In this document: positions 1 to 9,373 of the stretch, in pieces | Layout of the letters: each line of letters begins with the position of its first letter | Position numbering within the stretch: position 1 is the first letter of the stretch | DNA from: Aquimarina spinulae | Lineage (GTDB): Bacteria > Bacteroidota > Bacteroidia > Flavobacteriales > Flavobacteriaceae | Reading direction: 5' to 3' | Assembly: GCF_943373825.1 (NCBI RefSeq) | Contig: NZ_CALSBP010000002.1 | Span: 3,461,501-3,525,500, forward strand | DNA: 64,000 bases | Position numbers and translations under genes: made by a program | The notes under the pieces: generated by a model | What the model was told of the DNA's origin: nothing | The model's database searches: none | Seen by the model: the letters and a program-made list of their open reading frames with translations, nothing else

Positions 1-363
1 AGTTGCAATTGAAGCTCCATTGGTCGCTTCATTTTGAGTAGAATTTCCTGAACTAACTTTTACAGCTCCATTATGATTATGAGAAGGTATTTGGGTAACG
101 TTTAAAATATTAATGGTTGAACCACCTTTTTGCCCTTCTCTATATGTAGGAAGTCCAGCTCCCGTCCCTGGGTTAATAGGTACGCGTCCTCTTAGATCAG
201 GTAGACCAAACGAGGTTCTGCCATCACCACCATATGTGGTTCCTAAAATTGAAAATAGAGCCTGGTTAGAATTAATAGCCAGTAGTTGCCCTTCACAAAA
301 TGCCCAAGTTCTTGGTGCAAAATTACCCGCAAACATGCGAACTTCTCCGATTGTTCCTTCCAT
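1..363 (-). CDS. Phage tail collar domain protein (MdpB-like), 3' end outside the window
   Basis: This gene starts with the ATG at 363 and reads leftward off the window edge, so only about 121 N-terminal codons are seen. The N-terminus carries the tail-collar signature: an opening GEVRMFAGNFAPR, then CEGQLL, then YGGDGRTSFGLPDLRGRVP. It closely matches the gene at 419-973 in both protein and DNA, so the two are tandem paralogs. Proteins of this family (microcystin-dependent protein MdpB type) are related to phage short-tail-fibre collars; in Bacteroidota they occur in small tandem sets outside prophages, and their role there is not established. No other phage genes are visible nearby. A third copy could lie beyond the edge. 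Confidence 0.85.
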   Translation of the reverse strand, partial: MEGTIGEVRMFAGNFAPRTWAFCEGQLLAINSNQALFSILGTTYGGDGRTSFGLPDLRGRVPINPGTGAGLPTYREGQKGGSTINILNVTQIPSHNHNGAVKVSSGNSTQNEATNGASIAT

Positions 364-418
364 AAAATATTAGTTTTAAATTTGATACTATTTGTGTTTG
401 AGTGATACTGTTCTGTTT

Positions 419-973
419 TTAGTTTCTTGATGGAAAAACCCCCTGTAAACATATGATATAGTATATAGACAAAAAGGGCTGCATGTTGTTTACAGCTTGA
501 TTTCCTCCTGTATTTCCTGTTACTACAGAGTTTGCATTTAAAGTGATGTCAGGAGATGCAGTATTAAATCCAGCTGTAGCGTTAAAAGATCTTCCTGATC
601 CTGTTCCCGGAGTTGCAATTGAAGCTCCATTGGTCGCTTCATTTTGAGTGGCATTTCCTGAACTAACTTTTACAGCTCCGATATGATTATGAGAAGGTAA
701 TTGGGTTATATTTAAAACATTGATCGATGAGCCTCCTTTTTGTCCTTCTCTGTAAGAAGGTAAGCCAGGACCATTTCCCGGGCCAATAGGAACACGTCCT
801 CTTAAATCTGGTAATGCAAAAGTAGTTCTTCCGTCTCCGCCATAAATAGTTCCAATAATTGAGAATAATGCAGTGTTTTGACTGATAGGTAATAATTGCC
901 CTTCGCAAAGTGCCCAGGCTCTTGGTGCAAAATTACCCGCAAACATGCGAACTTCTCCGATCATTCCTTCCAT
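419..973 (-). CDS. Phage tail collar domain protein (MdpB-like), complete paralog
   Basis: The product is 184 residues and has no signal peptide. Residues about 5-65 form the tail-collar domain (MFAGNFAPRAWALCEGQLLP, then YGGDGRTTFALPDLRGRVP). The rest is a Gly/Asn/Thr-rich beta-type region ending in a hydrophobic NMQPFLSIYYIICLQG stretch, which is the usual C-terminal signature of the family. The start is the ATG at 973; a second in-frame Met lies at residue 4. It is followed 55 bp downstream by its paralog and preceded 46 bp upstream by the formyltransferase gene on the same strand, so the three may be one operon. Function is unknown; tail-fibre-like binding is an inference from the fold. 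Confidence 0.88.
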   Translation of the reverse strand: MEGMIGEVRMFAGNFAPRAWALCEGQLLPISQNTALFSIIGTIYGGDGRTTFALPDLRGRVPIGPGNGPGLPSYREGQKGGSSINVLNITQLPSHNHIGAVKVSSGNATQNEATNGASIATPGTGSGRSFNATAGFNTASPDITLNANSVVTGNTGGNQAVNNMQPFLSIYYIICLQGVFPSRN

Positions 974-1019
974 AATATGTTGATTTTAAAATTTATAATT
1001 AGTTGTTTTGAATTTAGTT

Positions 1020-1991
1020 TTATATTGTGATATGTGTTTTAGGTGTTTGATGTAAGGTTGTCGTAAATAGATGCCCTTGTCGTATTCCTAGATGTACATA
1101 TTTAGTTCCGGTTAGTGTACCTGCATCAGAGCTAATGATGTTTAATTTTATAAGTTTTCCATACTTACAGCATACATACAAGCCTTCTTGAGGATGTGCA
1201 TGAATAATTTCTCCAGGTGTTTTTCCTAACAATGGTACTTGAGTGTCGACAGGAGAGACTTCTAGTATTTTTATGGGAGATCCTTGATAATAAGTAGTTG
1301 CTCCACCGTATTTGGGGTTACAGGCATTTACCAGGTTTTCAATCTCGACTGCTGTCTGTTTTTCCCAATTAATAGTGATTTGTAAGGAGGTTGGTCTTCT
1401 ATTATAAAATGATAGTTCAGAAGGTTGAAGCTTGTAATTATTCGAATTTTGAACCAATTCAATAGCTTGCTCAGTTAAATTCTTCAATAAATAACTCATT
1501 TTAGAATTTACCATTCCTAACGTTTCTCCTGGGATAATAGAAACAGGGTGTTCTAAGAGAATTTTTCCGGTATCCCATTCTTCATCAATTTGATGTATGG
1601 TAATGGCGGTATTACTCTCTCCTTTTTTGATAGACCAGAATAGAGGATCTGGACCGCGGTTTTCGGGTAGTTTTCCGTAATGAATATTTAAAAAACCATG
1701 TTTGGGAATATGTATTACATTTTTTGGAATTTTTAATGAGAAACCACAAACTAATACTAAATCAGGAGATCTATCCAGTAGCCAATCTTTAAATTGGGTT
1801 GAAATGTTTTTATTATTAATAACAAAAGTCTCTATTCCTTCTTGTTTGATTAAATCTAAATAATTAGGATTTGATTGCTGAACAGTTGTTTCCTCTATAC
1901 AAACCGCTTGCAAAGACTTATTTTGATATAAATGCTGATATAGCGCAATGCTAATCGGAAAACTTCCTATAAGTATAATTTTCATATTCAT
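1020..1991 (-). CDS. Formyltransferase-fold protein (methionyl-tRNA formyltransferase-like)
   Basis: This product of about 323 residues has a Rossmann-like N-terminal formyltransferase domain. The hydrolase/transferase triad is present as N102 and H104 (in LNIHYGKLPENRGPDP) and D140 (in EEWDTGKI), with the 36-residue spacing seen in Fmt and PurN-type enzymes. The RGPDPLFWSIKKGE stretch matches the usual RGxxPxxWaixxGe motif. The C-terminal region after about 210 resembles the Fmt C-terminal barrel but is divergent. The reading frame can be extended to a TTG at 2000, but the ATG at 1991 (or 1985, giving MKIILIG) is more likely. Its place next to tail-collar genes rather than near def suggests it is not the housekeeping fmt and may formylate a sugar nucleotide or another amine. 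The substrate is not determined. Confidence 0.75.
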   Translation of the reverse strand: MNMKIILIGSFPISIALYQHLYQNKSLQAVCIEETTVQQSNPNYLDLIKQEGIETFVINNKNISTQFKDWLLDRSPDLVLVCGFSLKIPKNVIHIPKHGFLNIHYGKLPENRGPDPLFWSIKKGESNTAITIHQIDEEWDTGKILLEHPVSIIPGETLGMVNSKMSYLLKNLTEQAIELVQNSNNYKLQPSELSFYNRRPTSLQITINWEKQTAVEIENLVNACNPKYGGATTYYQGSPIKILEVSPVDTQVPLLGKTPGEIIHAHPQEGLYVCCKYGKLIKLNIISSDAGTLTGTKYVHLGIRQGHLFTTTLHQTPKTHITI

Positions 1992-2477
1992 TAAATTCAA
2001 CCAGTTTGATTATCTATCTATTTGTAAATGACGATAGTTGTTTTTTAATCTTCTATCTTCTCAAAGAAAACAGAAAGTTAAAAACCAGTCAATACGTATA
2101 ATTACTTGATTTTGACAGATGTGTTAGCTTGAAATAGCTTAGAAATGCTTATTTGAAATTTGCAATAAATGGGGTAACTCATAACGTTTTTAGATACAAA
2201 CTTTCTTACCATAAAAGTTTATTCAGGGGTAATTAGATAATTAATGAGCGTATTTTGCAATTTAGAATATCCGAGTATAAGTTTTGTATACTAAGATGTT
2301 GGATGTAACAATTACTGAAGGAAACATTTGTATGATGGTAGAATCCGTACCATTGATTAAAAAAATCGATTAATATTAATGTTTAGAACTTAAATTTAGT
2401 TAAAAAATAGTAACAAATCTTACTTTTAAACTGTTTTTTTTAGCTGCCGTATGATATACTATAGTAGATAATTAAGC
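1992..2477. other. Intergenic region without a recognised gene
   Basis: This 486-bp AT-rich gap lies between the formyltransferase start and the retropepsin stop, both on the minus strand. I see no open frame with coding character, no strong hairpin and no clear TAxxTTTG box. It must hold the promoter of the formyltransferase/tail-collar genes. Confidence 0.5.
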
Positions 2478-2915
2478 TTATTTCAAATACATGCATTTTT
2501 TTTCGTAGTCAATAATTGCTTTACCTCTTTTAAGAATATCAGCTCCAATAATGCCATCTACAGGTTCTGCATGATGTGCTATTAGCGCTGCATTTACATG
2601 GTTAAGATCAAATAAAACAAGAGATATTCTTTTTCTTGACCAGCTTCCGATTTGTATGGTGTTTTTTTGTGAAAGTTGTGTTAGCATATCAGTAGCACCA
2701 GCTCCTGCAGCTTTTACATCACTATCCTGCGCAAAAAGAGAAAATTTATCTACAGCTTCAAACCCTACACAGGAGTTAGAAGCACCTGTATCGATTATAA
2801 AATTACCTTCTACATCATTTAATATTGCTTTAACTTCAAAATGATTTGTCTTTGTGAAAACTAATTTAATTCTGTGATATTCTTTTTGGTTTAAAAACTT
2901 TCGAAGTGTACTCAT
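2478..2915 (-). CDS. Retropepsin-like aspartic protease (clan AA)
   Basis: The product is 145 residues, close to the size of a single retropepsin domain. The catalytic motif is FIIDTGASNS with the aspartate at residue 42; the flap region follows, and the C-terminal GIIGADILKRGKAIIDYEKK stretch is the second conserved element (ILGxDfL type). Such single-domain proteases act as homodimers. There is no signal peptide or membrane helix, so it is predicted to be cytoplasmic. Its ATG overlaps the stop of the CHAT gene by four bases (ATGA), which indicates translational coupling and implies a joint role. Natural substrates of bacterial members are mostly unknown. Confidence 0.85.
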   Translation of the reverse strand: MSTLRKFLNQKEYHRIKLVFTKTNHFEVKAILNDVEGNFIIDTGASNSCVGFEAVDKFSLFAQDSDVKAAGAGATDMLTQLSQKNTIQIGSWSRKRISLVLFDLNHVNAALIAHHAEPVDGIIGADILKRGKAIIDYEKKCMYLK

Positions 2916-5518
2916 GCTTTATTTTGAAGAAACTTGGGTAAAAGTAGTATAATTAAAATAAATAAAACAATACCAATTTTATACCAAAAATAGCTTAAGG
3001 AATAAGGACGTTCAATCTCACCATAATATACAAATGCGGCCCAATAATAAGGTGATTTCTGAACATTAGAAATGCTTTCTGTATCCAGATAATCTAGCTT
3101 GGCAAGATGTATCGCTTTTGCCTTGGGAATAGAATGATTAAGATTTTGGTAAAAGTTTTTCATTACTGTAGCAGTAGTTTTGTCATTTACTTTCCATAAT
3201 GAAAAAAGTATGTTTTCTACTCCGGCATAATGAAAACCTCTGCCAATACTAATAGGGCCTTCTCCTTTTGCTAATCTGCCAACACCAGTTTCGCAAGCAC
3301 TTAGCACTACCAGATTTGCATTAAGCTGTGCTCCGTATAATTGATTAACCAGAATATCCCGATCCCAAAATTGTATAGAGGCTGGTCTAGAAAAACTTCC
3401 TGATTCGGCGTGTGTAGACAAATGAATGATATCATGTTCTTTTGCTAATTTAATAAACCGGTGATAAGTTGCTTGTTCGTTTTCTATAAAATCCCCGTTA
3501 AAATAGTATTGTATAGATTTGCTTTCGTTTTTTGAAAATGAGAGTTCTTTCTCTGTATTTTCAAAAACAGGGAATACACCCAGAACCGTTTTTTTCTGAA
3601 GGTTTTTGGGATTGGATCGCAAATACTTACCAGCCGAAATTTCATAACTTATTTCAGCAGACCTTACTAAAAAAGGCATTTTACTAAAATTTATTGAATT
3701 CGTCTTTTTTAATAATAGGGTCTCAAAAGGAATAAAACAAAGAAGACCATCGGGGACGATTAATAGTTTTTTTGGTTGCTTGGGGATTTTTAACACGTTA
3801 AAAAGCTCTGCAGCTTTTTTTGTGAATTCGGTTATGTCGCTGGTAATCATCGAAGCATTGTCGAAATAATGAACGTACTTTTTGATGATACTTTTAAAAT
3901 ATTCTGGATTTTCTATTTTTTTGATTTCAAAAGAATCTTGAGTGATTATAAATTGATATATGTTTTGGTTTCCATAAAAATATTCAATCAAAGTGATATG
4001 ATTTTTTTTTAATTTTTTCTGAAGAGCCGGAATAGAAATATTGTTTTGATGTTGAAGTAGTTTGGGATAGGTATGACGAAGTTTTTTGAGTATTTCTTTA
4101 AGGGAAATAGATGTAGTGTCGTGAGCTGTAGTCCATTTTTGAATTTGATCAATACGAGCATCCTCGCCTTTTAATTTTTCTTTTAAAATTAGAGTCTCAT
4201 AGGATGTTAATGCTGCATTAAGTCGATTTTTATTTGAGACCAAAGAATCGTTTTTGTATTGCGATAGTATTTTTTTGGATATCAAAGCTTCATTTACAAG
4301 AGGGGATTTAGAATGCTCGGCTGCCCGAAATGCTTGCATGCCATATTTTTCCTCTTTTTGAGTTTGGTGAATAGTAAAAAGAAGATCAATATAGGCTTCG
4401 GTTCTGTTTCTGTTTTGGCTGTGTTGAATGATCCGAGTGTCCTGAAGCGGATATACAATATTTAACTTTGAGTTTACATCAAAAGCTAAATCAAAGGCAG
4501 CTATCGCTAAAAGAGGTTTTTGGGTTTGTTGATAAATATAAGCATGAATATCTAAAGCTTTTAACAGAAGTCTATCTGCGATAAGATACTCTTTAGGTGG
4601 TAAATCGGTATTTGACGAATATCCCGGTAGGAGAGAGGTATATATTTCTTTCAGGTTTTTTTGAACTTCGCCAAATTCTGACTTGGATAATAAAATGTCG
4701 ATATAAGCTAATTGCCATTTGACAGTAGTTCTAGCTGATGTATTTTTATTTTTGAGTAATTGAAATCTAGCCTGTTCAATGTGATTTTGAGCTTTTTTAA
4801 ATTCTTTTTTCTCTAAAGCTGCTGCAGCAAGAATTTGATAAGCATTAATTTGGTTGGCATTTGTTGTAATTACTTTATTGGCAAAAGTTTTTGCTTTGTT
4901 ATAGTCACCAGAATCCAGGTAATTTGTGGCTGTGTTTGTTAATAAATTGATGTTGTTAGGTTCAATGTTTAACCCTTTTTTGAGTATTTCGAGAGCTTTT
5001 GAATAATTCGCTTGATTATGATATACGATAGAAAGATTAGTGATCCCAGAAATAATTTTTGAGGTGTCCTTAGATTGCTCAGCCAGATATAAATAGCTCT
5101 TTATAGTGGTTTCGGCTTTGGGCAAATCCCCAACTTCTGTATAGATATTACCGAGTGGTTGTAAGCAATTTTCAATGATGTCATAATCGATTAATCCTTT
5201 TTCATAATATGTTTTCCAGGCAGTTTCATAATATAAAATAGCTGTTGGCTTGTCGTTAAATTGATTGTTGTAATACCCCAGATTACAGTTTACAATTACC
5301 CAAGCTAGCTGATCTGCTTTTGTATAAAGCTGATCTTTTTTGGGAGCGATCATTTTACTTAACCGTAGTGCTTCAGAATTCGACGGTTTTTGTATAAAGT
5401 GATCTAACTGATCATATAAAAACGTTGAGGTTTTTGTTTTTTGCTGTGCCTGTACGATTGGATTTCCTAACCACAGAGCAGCGATACATAGAAATGCTCT
5501 AAAACTTCCAAATACCAT
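2912..5518 (-). CDS. TPR-CHAT protein (caspase-like peptidase, membrane anchored)
   Basis: The open frame reaches back to 5560, but the ATG at 5518 gives a proper signal peptide (FGSFRAFLCIAALWLG, cleavage near VQAQQ) and is preferred; the product is then 868 residues. Residues about 25-400 are helical TPR-like repeats. The C-terminal CHAT domain contains the putative catalytic dyad: His about 703 in HLSTHAES and Cys about 742 in LSACETG, followed by GEGPISIGRGFHYAG. A single hydrophobic helix (residues about 838-860) ends the protein, so the domain is probably periplasmic and anchored. CHAT proteins are caspase/separase-clan peptidases, usually fired by a partner signal. The gene lies between a PKD/beta-barrel gene (20-bp overlap) and the coupled retropepsin. 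Confidence 0.88.
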   Translation of the reverse strand: MVFGSFRAFLCIAALWLGNPIVQAQQKTKTSTFLYDQLDHFIQKPSNSEALRLSKMIAPKKDQLYTKADQLAWVIVNCNLGYYNNQFNDKPTAILYYETAWKTYYEKGLIDYDIIENCLQPLGNIYTEVGDLPKAETTIKSYLYLAEQSKDTSKIISGITNLSIVYHNQANYSKALEILKKGLNIEPNNINLLTNTATNYLDSGDYNKAKTFANKVITTNANQINAYQILAAAALEKKEFKKAQNHIEQARFQLLKNKNTSARTTVKWQLAYIDILLSKSEFGEVQKNLKEIYTSLLPGYSSNTDLPPKEYLIADRLLLKALDIHAYIYQQTQKPLLAIAAFDLAFDVNSKLNIVYPLQDTRIIQHSQNRNRTEAYIDLLFTIHQTQKEEKYGMQAFRAAEHSKSPLVNEALISKKILSQYKNDSLVSNKNRLNAALTSYETLILKEKLKGEDARIDQIQKWTTAHDTTSISLKEILKKLRHTYPKLLQHQNNISIPALQKKLKKNHITLIEYFYGNQNIYQFIITQDSFEIKKIENPEYFKSIIKKYVHYFDNASMITSDITEFTKKAAELFNVLKIPKQPKKLLIVPDGLLCFIPFETLLLKKTNSINFSKMPFLVRSAEISYEISAGKYLRSNPKNLQKKTVLGVFPVFENTEKELSFSKNESKSIQYYFNGDFIENEQATYHRFIKLAKEHDIIHLSTHAESGSFSRPASIQFWDRDILVNQLYGAQLNANLVVLSACETGVGRLAKGEGPISIGRGFHYAGVENILFSLWKVNDKTTATVMKNFYQNLNHSIPKAKAIHLAKLDYLDTESISNVQKSPYYWAAFVYYGEIERPYSLSYFWYKIGIVLFILIILLLPKFLQNKA

Positions 5519-7493
5519 AGAATTGAATTTGAGAGTTTGGGCTATCAAAATTATAAACATATCTAACTCCCAGACTCGGTCCTATTCTTACAGCCCCCAA
5601 ATTTATCCCAACAAAAACACCAGTCTGTATATTTGCAAAATCATCTTTGATTTCTTGTACTTCTGAAACATCAAGATCTTGATTTCGAATAATTTCTGGG
5701 GGAGTTGGGCCATTATTTCTAATAATCGTAAATCCTTCTCCTGTGGTTTCCTGATCATTTTTACTGGTAATATCCATTTTTAATTGGATTCCTGCTCCCA
5801 TGGCAAAAAAGTTGTTGAAATTATAGCGAAATGACCCGGGAACCGCATAAATAGAAATGTTATTAAATGTATTCGCTTCTGAGAATTGAATTAGACTTTC
5901 GGTACCATTTGCATCTATAGAAGTAGTTTCAAAGTTTCGTAGTTCGTCATAAGAAGATGCAGATGCCATTAATTCTGCCTGATAATATCCTCTGTAGGAT
6001 TTAAAAGGAGATAATGTTGCTCCAACAAAATACTCTTTTTGGTTATCTAGTTCGGGAACCATAATATATCCTGCTTTTGCACCTATAGAAATACCAGGCA
6101 TAAACCGCGTAGTTGCATAGTTGGTGATAATAGGCTCGTTTTTGTCAAAATATATAGCAGTACGACTTTTGGTCTTTTTTTTATGAAAATCTTTGCCGAA
6201 TTTCATAGAATATTTTACATATCCTTTGGTCGAATCTATTTCGGCTACATTCTTTTGTTGACTTCCGGGAAGATATATTCGATTAAACTGAAAAATGATC
6301 TTGTCTTTTTTTAGAATAGTATCAAGGCAACTGTAATTAACTTCTCTTTCTTTAGGGCAAATTGGGCATTCGGGATACATACCATCAATTTTTAATGTAG
6401 ATTTGTCAAACATTTCCGGAGTGTCTACTGCTAGTTTTATAGTATTGGCAGGGCCTTCTCCGTTGTTTTGAAAACGTACTTTAAATTTGAGACGTTTAAA
6501 ACGAACTAACCGATAGTTCATTAACCAACCATTAGAAGACATTTTATTGGGATCATGAGAAGTAACAATTTCCATTTCTGTATCCTTCACGGAGTGGTTG
6601 TCAAAATTTTCATCAGGGACATAAATACTTCTTAGTGTAACAATAGCACTGGTATCTTTGATCATTTCGGGTGTTGTTTTTAGAGTCCTGAAAATGTTTC
6701 GTTCTTCACCAGGTTGCATATCATTAAATGCAATTACCTGATAATTGCGATACAATGATTTGGACTCTTCTAATGTAAGTGGAAGGTTTTTTCTTTTTGT
6801 AGTATCCTGAACAAATAATGTTCTATTTTGTAGTGTGGTATGAGTTGAAGAAGCTAATAAAGTATGATCGTCATTTTGAGAGAGCCTTTCAGAAATAATT
6901 GGTAGCGGAATAATTTTTTCCCCATGATGTAATCTGGTATCTTCCAGAATAAAGTTGTCATTTTTAAATTGATTATCATTATAAAACAAGTATAATTTAC
7001 CATTAGAAATGTAGTTATTGGTATTTTTGTAACTTGTTATAAATACCATTTCCTGATCAGGAATAGGTTCACGATTTCGTTTCAGAATTAAATCATCATC
7101 TTCAATAAAAGGGGAATTAGGGCCTATAGAAGCTTCATCTGATGCATCACTCACAGTTATTGATTTTGGCCTACTTGTAGGTGGTTTCCCATTATCATAA
7201 TTATTAGTTGCCCAAAGTTTGGCTTCGTATGTTCCTGAAGAAGCATATCGATGTACAGGCTTTTCTTTAAAACTATAATTACCATCACCAAATTCCCAAT
7301 AGTAGGTATAAAAAGCTTTGGGAGCACCAGCAATTTGATTTAAAGGTGGCATTTCTGCTCCATAAACTACTTGGTTTCCATTAATTTCATGAGATATAGG
7401 TGCGATTCTAGGTATGGTATCGTTGGTTAGTATTTGTCCAATACACAGAAATGGAAATAATACAGTACAGTATAAGATGATGTAGCCCCTCAT
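5499..7493 (-). CDS. PKD-domain outer-membrane beta-barrel protein
   Basis: The product is 664 residues with an N-terminal signal peptide (YIILYCTVLFPFLCIGQ). Residues about 60-110 form a PKD domain (YYWEFGDGNYSF, then YASSGTYEAKLWATN). A middle beta-rich region of about 350 residues includes a four-cysteine cluster (ECPICP and a later SCLD) and FKVRFQNNGEGPANTI, which looks like the conserved DUF11/repeat-type domain of secreted Bacteroidota proteins. The last 200 residues, ending YGIWKF, read as alternating beta-strands of a barrel (GISIGAKAGYIM, GVFVGINLGAVRIGPSLGVRY) with a terminal aromatic. Predicted location is the outer membrane with a periplasmic or surface PKD domain. It is the first gene of the CHAT/retropepsin run and begins downstream of a terminator, so it probably has its own promoter in 7494-7550. 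Confidence 0.7.
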   Translation of the reverse strand: MRGYIILYCTVLFPFLCIGQILTNDTIPRIAPISHEINGNQVVYGAEMPPLNQIAGAPKAFYTYYWEFGDGNYSFKEKPVHRYASSGTYEAKLWATNNYDNGKPPTSRPKSITVSDASDEASIGPNSPFIEDDDLILKRNREPIPDQEMVFITSYKNTNNYISNGKLYLFYNDNQFKNDNFILEDTRLHHGEKIIPLPIISERLSQNDDHTLLASSTHTTLQNRTLFVQDTTKRKNLPLTLEESKSLYRNYQVIAFNDMQPGEERNIFRTLKTTPEMIKDTSAIVTLRSIYVPDENFDNHSVKDTEMEIVTSHDPNKMSSNGWLMNYRLVRFKRLKFKVRFQNNGEGPANTIKLAVDTPEMFDKSTLKIDGMYPECPICPKEREVNYSCLDTILKKDKIIFQFNRIYLPGSQQKNVAEIDSTKGYVKYSMKFGKDFHKKKTKSRTAIYFDKNEPIITNYATTRFMPGISIGAKAGYIMVPELDNQKEYFVGATLSPFKSYRGYYQAELMASASSYDELRNFETTSIDANGTESLIQFSEANTFNNISIYAVPGSFRYNFNNFFAMGAGIQLKMDITSKNDQETTGEGFTIIRNNGPTPPEIIRNQDLDVSEVQEIKDDFANIQTGVFVGINLGAVRIGPSLGVRYVYNFDSPNSQIQFYGIWKF

Positions 7494-7553
7494 GATTTGT
7501 TATTAGTAGTTACTAAAGATAAGTAAAAAGTTAAATTAGAAATATTAACAAAA

Positions 7554-7582
7554 ATATTCCGAGAGATTACCTCCCGGAATAT
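7554..7582 (-). terminator. Rho-independent terminator after the lipoprotein gene
   Basis: On the minus strand the arms atattccg (7582-7575) and cggaatat (7561-7554) pair around a 13-nt loop and are followed by TTTTTG. It sits 61 bp after the stop of the 7643-8680 gene and separates it from the PKD/CHAT genes. A second, wider inverted repeat (7583-7592 with 7623-7632, ten bases, perfect) overlaps the same spacer. Confidence 0.65.
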
Positions 7583-7642
7583 ATACTGGAATTTGCCGTA
7601 ACCCCCGCTAACTAATTTACATATTCCAGTATGATTTTTGAT

Positions 7643-8680
7643 TTATGGTAACCCATTTATTAATGCTATTAATTCGGCTTCGGTACCTGTAGTGGTAGAT
7701 CCAATTACTTCTACGTGATCTTCTGTTATCGTTGCACCCTGGATTGCATATGTATACTCACCATCCTGAACAGATACAAATATGAAATGTACTTCTAATC
7801 CGATAGGAATTTGCCCGTAATGCTCAGAGAATAATTCGGTTTCTTCAATATAGGTATCTAATAATGCTAATGCAGTTGGTTCACCATCATAAGACACATA
7901 TATATTGCAATTTGTGTTGTCATATCCTTCAGGAGCGTCTACATAAATAACAGTTTTTGGTCTAGGGTCATTATACCAACGATCAATATTAGTCCACCCA
8001 AAATTATTAATGAAACCAGAATATCCCGTTACTCCTGTTCCATTAGGTCCTTCTCCTTGACCAAGATCAATATCTCCTTCCTCATTTTCTTCCCAAACAA
8101 CATCGCAATCTATTACATCGCTGTCACAACCATTTTCATTAGCTTTAAACAACCTCATTTCAGGGTCAAAATCTTCATTTGGCGAAAAAATATCAAATCC
8201 ACTTGCAAGTTGCAGTTGATTTCCATTCTGTTTTGCATTTATGAAAAATTCTCCAGCAGATTTTAAAGTTTCAATATTACCATTTGGACGTTTACCATTG
8301 GTTGGCATTTTGGTGAGTAGCATTTTTGCTTTATCATAGATTTCTATTAATTCAATAGTAACACTTCCGCTAACGGGATCGCCATTTTGATCTAAAAAAC
8401 TATTGGGGAGAAAATGGAGCTGTGTACCTTCTTCTCCGTACATATACCCTCCCGATTCAGCATTCATTGCAAAAGTCTGCATTGCTCCTTCACGGTTGTC
8501 CTTAATTGCTTTTTGCAGCTCTATTCCATTTATGATTTTTTCGATACTAATATCATTATCATCATTTTTACAACTTCCTAATAAAAGAATAGCTAAGCTT
8601 AAAAGTAAAAAATTCATCATCGCTTTTTTTGCATTCCTACTATTCTTCGGTACTGCAATCGTTCTATTTGATGTTTTCAT
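7643..8680 (-). CDS. Lipoprotein of unknown function next to the sigma factor
   Basis: The 345-residue product has a lipobox (LLLGSC, Cys about 37) after a long basic N-region; a shorter version could begin at the double Met at residues 21-22 (8620). I do not recognise a family. After the lipobox it contains a region of about 110 residues with GTQLHFLPNSFLDQNGDPV and GSVTIELIEIYDKAKM, which is typical of the Bacteroidota lipoproteins that begin with a ZU5-like/beta-sandwich segment. A Cys-rich, acidic stretch (CDSDVIDCDVV) follows. It is divergent from the ECF sigma gene, with 105 bp between the two starts, so both promoters share that gap; it may be a target or sensor of that sigma factor. 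This is inference from position. Confidence 0.6.
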   Translation of the reverse strand: MKTSNRTIAVPKNSRNAKKAMMNFLLLSLAILLLGSCKNDDNDISIEKIINGIELQKAIKDNREGAMQTFAMNAESGGYMYGEEGTQLHFLPNSFLDQNGDPVSGSVTIELIEIYDKAKMLLTKMPTNGKRPNGNIETLKSAGEFFINAKQNGNQLQLASGFDIFSPNEDFDPEMRLFKANENGCDSDVIDCDVVWEENEEGDIDLGQGEGPNGTGVTGYSGFINNFGWTNIDRWYNDPRPKTVIYVDAPEGYDNTNCNIYVSYDGEPTALALLDTYIEETELFSEHYGQIPIGLEVHFIFVSVQDGEYTYAIQGATITEDHVEVIGSTTTGTEAELIALINGLP

Positions 8681-8785
8681 AATTTTCGAAATTTTATTGT
8701 TTACAACATCAGATCAATAGCTTTGATTTTTTGTTACCCTTATCTTGATAACTTTTTTTAAATTAGTCGCTTATATTCGCTATTT

Positions 8786-9373
8786 ATGGGAAATACCAAA
8801 TTTCATTCTGATCAGAAATACATTGAAGCTCTTTTGAAGAATGATACAGTAATCTTAACCGAGATTTATAATAAATTCGCTCCGAAAGTAGTTGGGTATA
8901 TAAAAAATAATAGTGGAGATGAGTCCAGAGCTCAGGATATTATTCAGGAAACTTTAATCACTATTTATAAACAGGCAAAAGAGAAAGGACTACAACTTAC
9001 CTGCCCATTTGATGCCTATTTCTTCCTGTTGTGTAAACGTAAATGGTTGAATGAATTAAAAAAGCATTCTAATAATCAGGTAACAATTAATGAAGAGATT
9101 GTATCTATAGACGACGAGAGTGTTCGTTTTGCAGAAGAAACCGAGATTTTTAATGCAAAACATGAACTTTTTAAAGAGATGTTTGACCAATTAGGTAAAG
9201 CTTGTAGAGAATTATTAAAGGTAACTTTTACTACAAAATCTATGGAAGAAGTGGCTTTAAAACTAGGGCAGTCCTATGGGTATGTTCGTAAGAAAAAGTC
9301 TTTATGTATTGGTCAGTTAACAAAACTTGTTCAAAACACTCCTAAGTTTAATAAAATAAAGAATTTGTTATGA
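8786..9373 (+). CDS. ECF-type sigma-70 family sigma factor
   Basis: The product is 195 residues, the usual size for an ECF sigma. Region 2 is seen at residues about 20-90 (YNKFAPKVVGYIKNN, AQDIIQETLITIYK, YFFLLCKRKWLNELKK) and region 4 at about 130-185 (LLKVTFTTKSMEEVALKLGQ followed by YGYVRKKKSLCIGQL, the helix-turn-helix). It directs RNA polymerase to a specific regulon. The stop overlaps the start of the next gene by four bases, so the two are coupled. The divergent arrangement with the lipoprotein, PKD and CHAT genes suggests that those are its regulon. Confidence 0.9.
   Translation: MGNTKFHSDQKYIEALLKNDTVILTEIYNKFAPKVVGYIKNNSGDESRAQDIIQETLITIYKQAKEKGLQLTCPFDAYFFLLCKRKWLNELKKHSNNQVTINEEIVSIDDESVRFAEETEIFNAKHELFKEMFDQLGKACRELLKVTFTTKSMEEVALKLGQSYGYVRKKKSLCIGQLTKLVQNTPKFNKIKNLL

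Noticed and set aside
113..373. Plus-strand frame over the tail-collar gene
   Set aside because: It is antisense to the tail-collar gene, whose minus-strand frame has clear domain motifs; no independent support.
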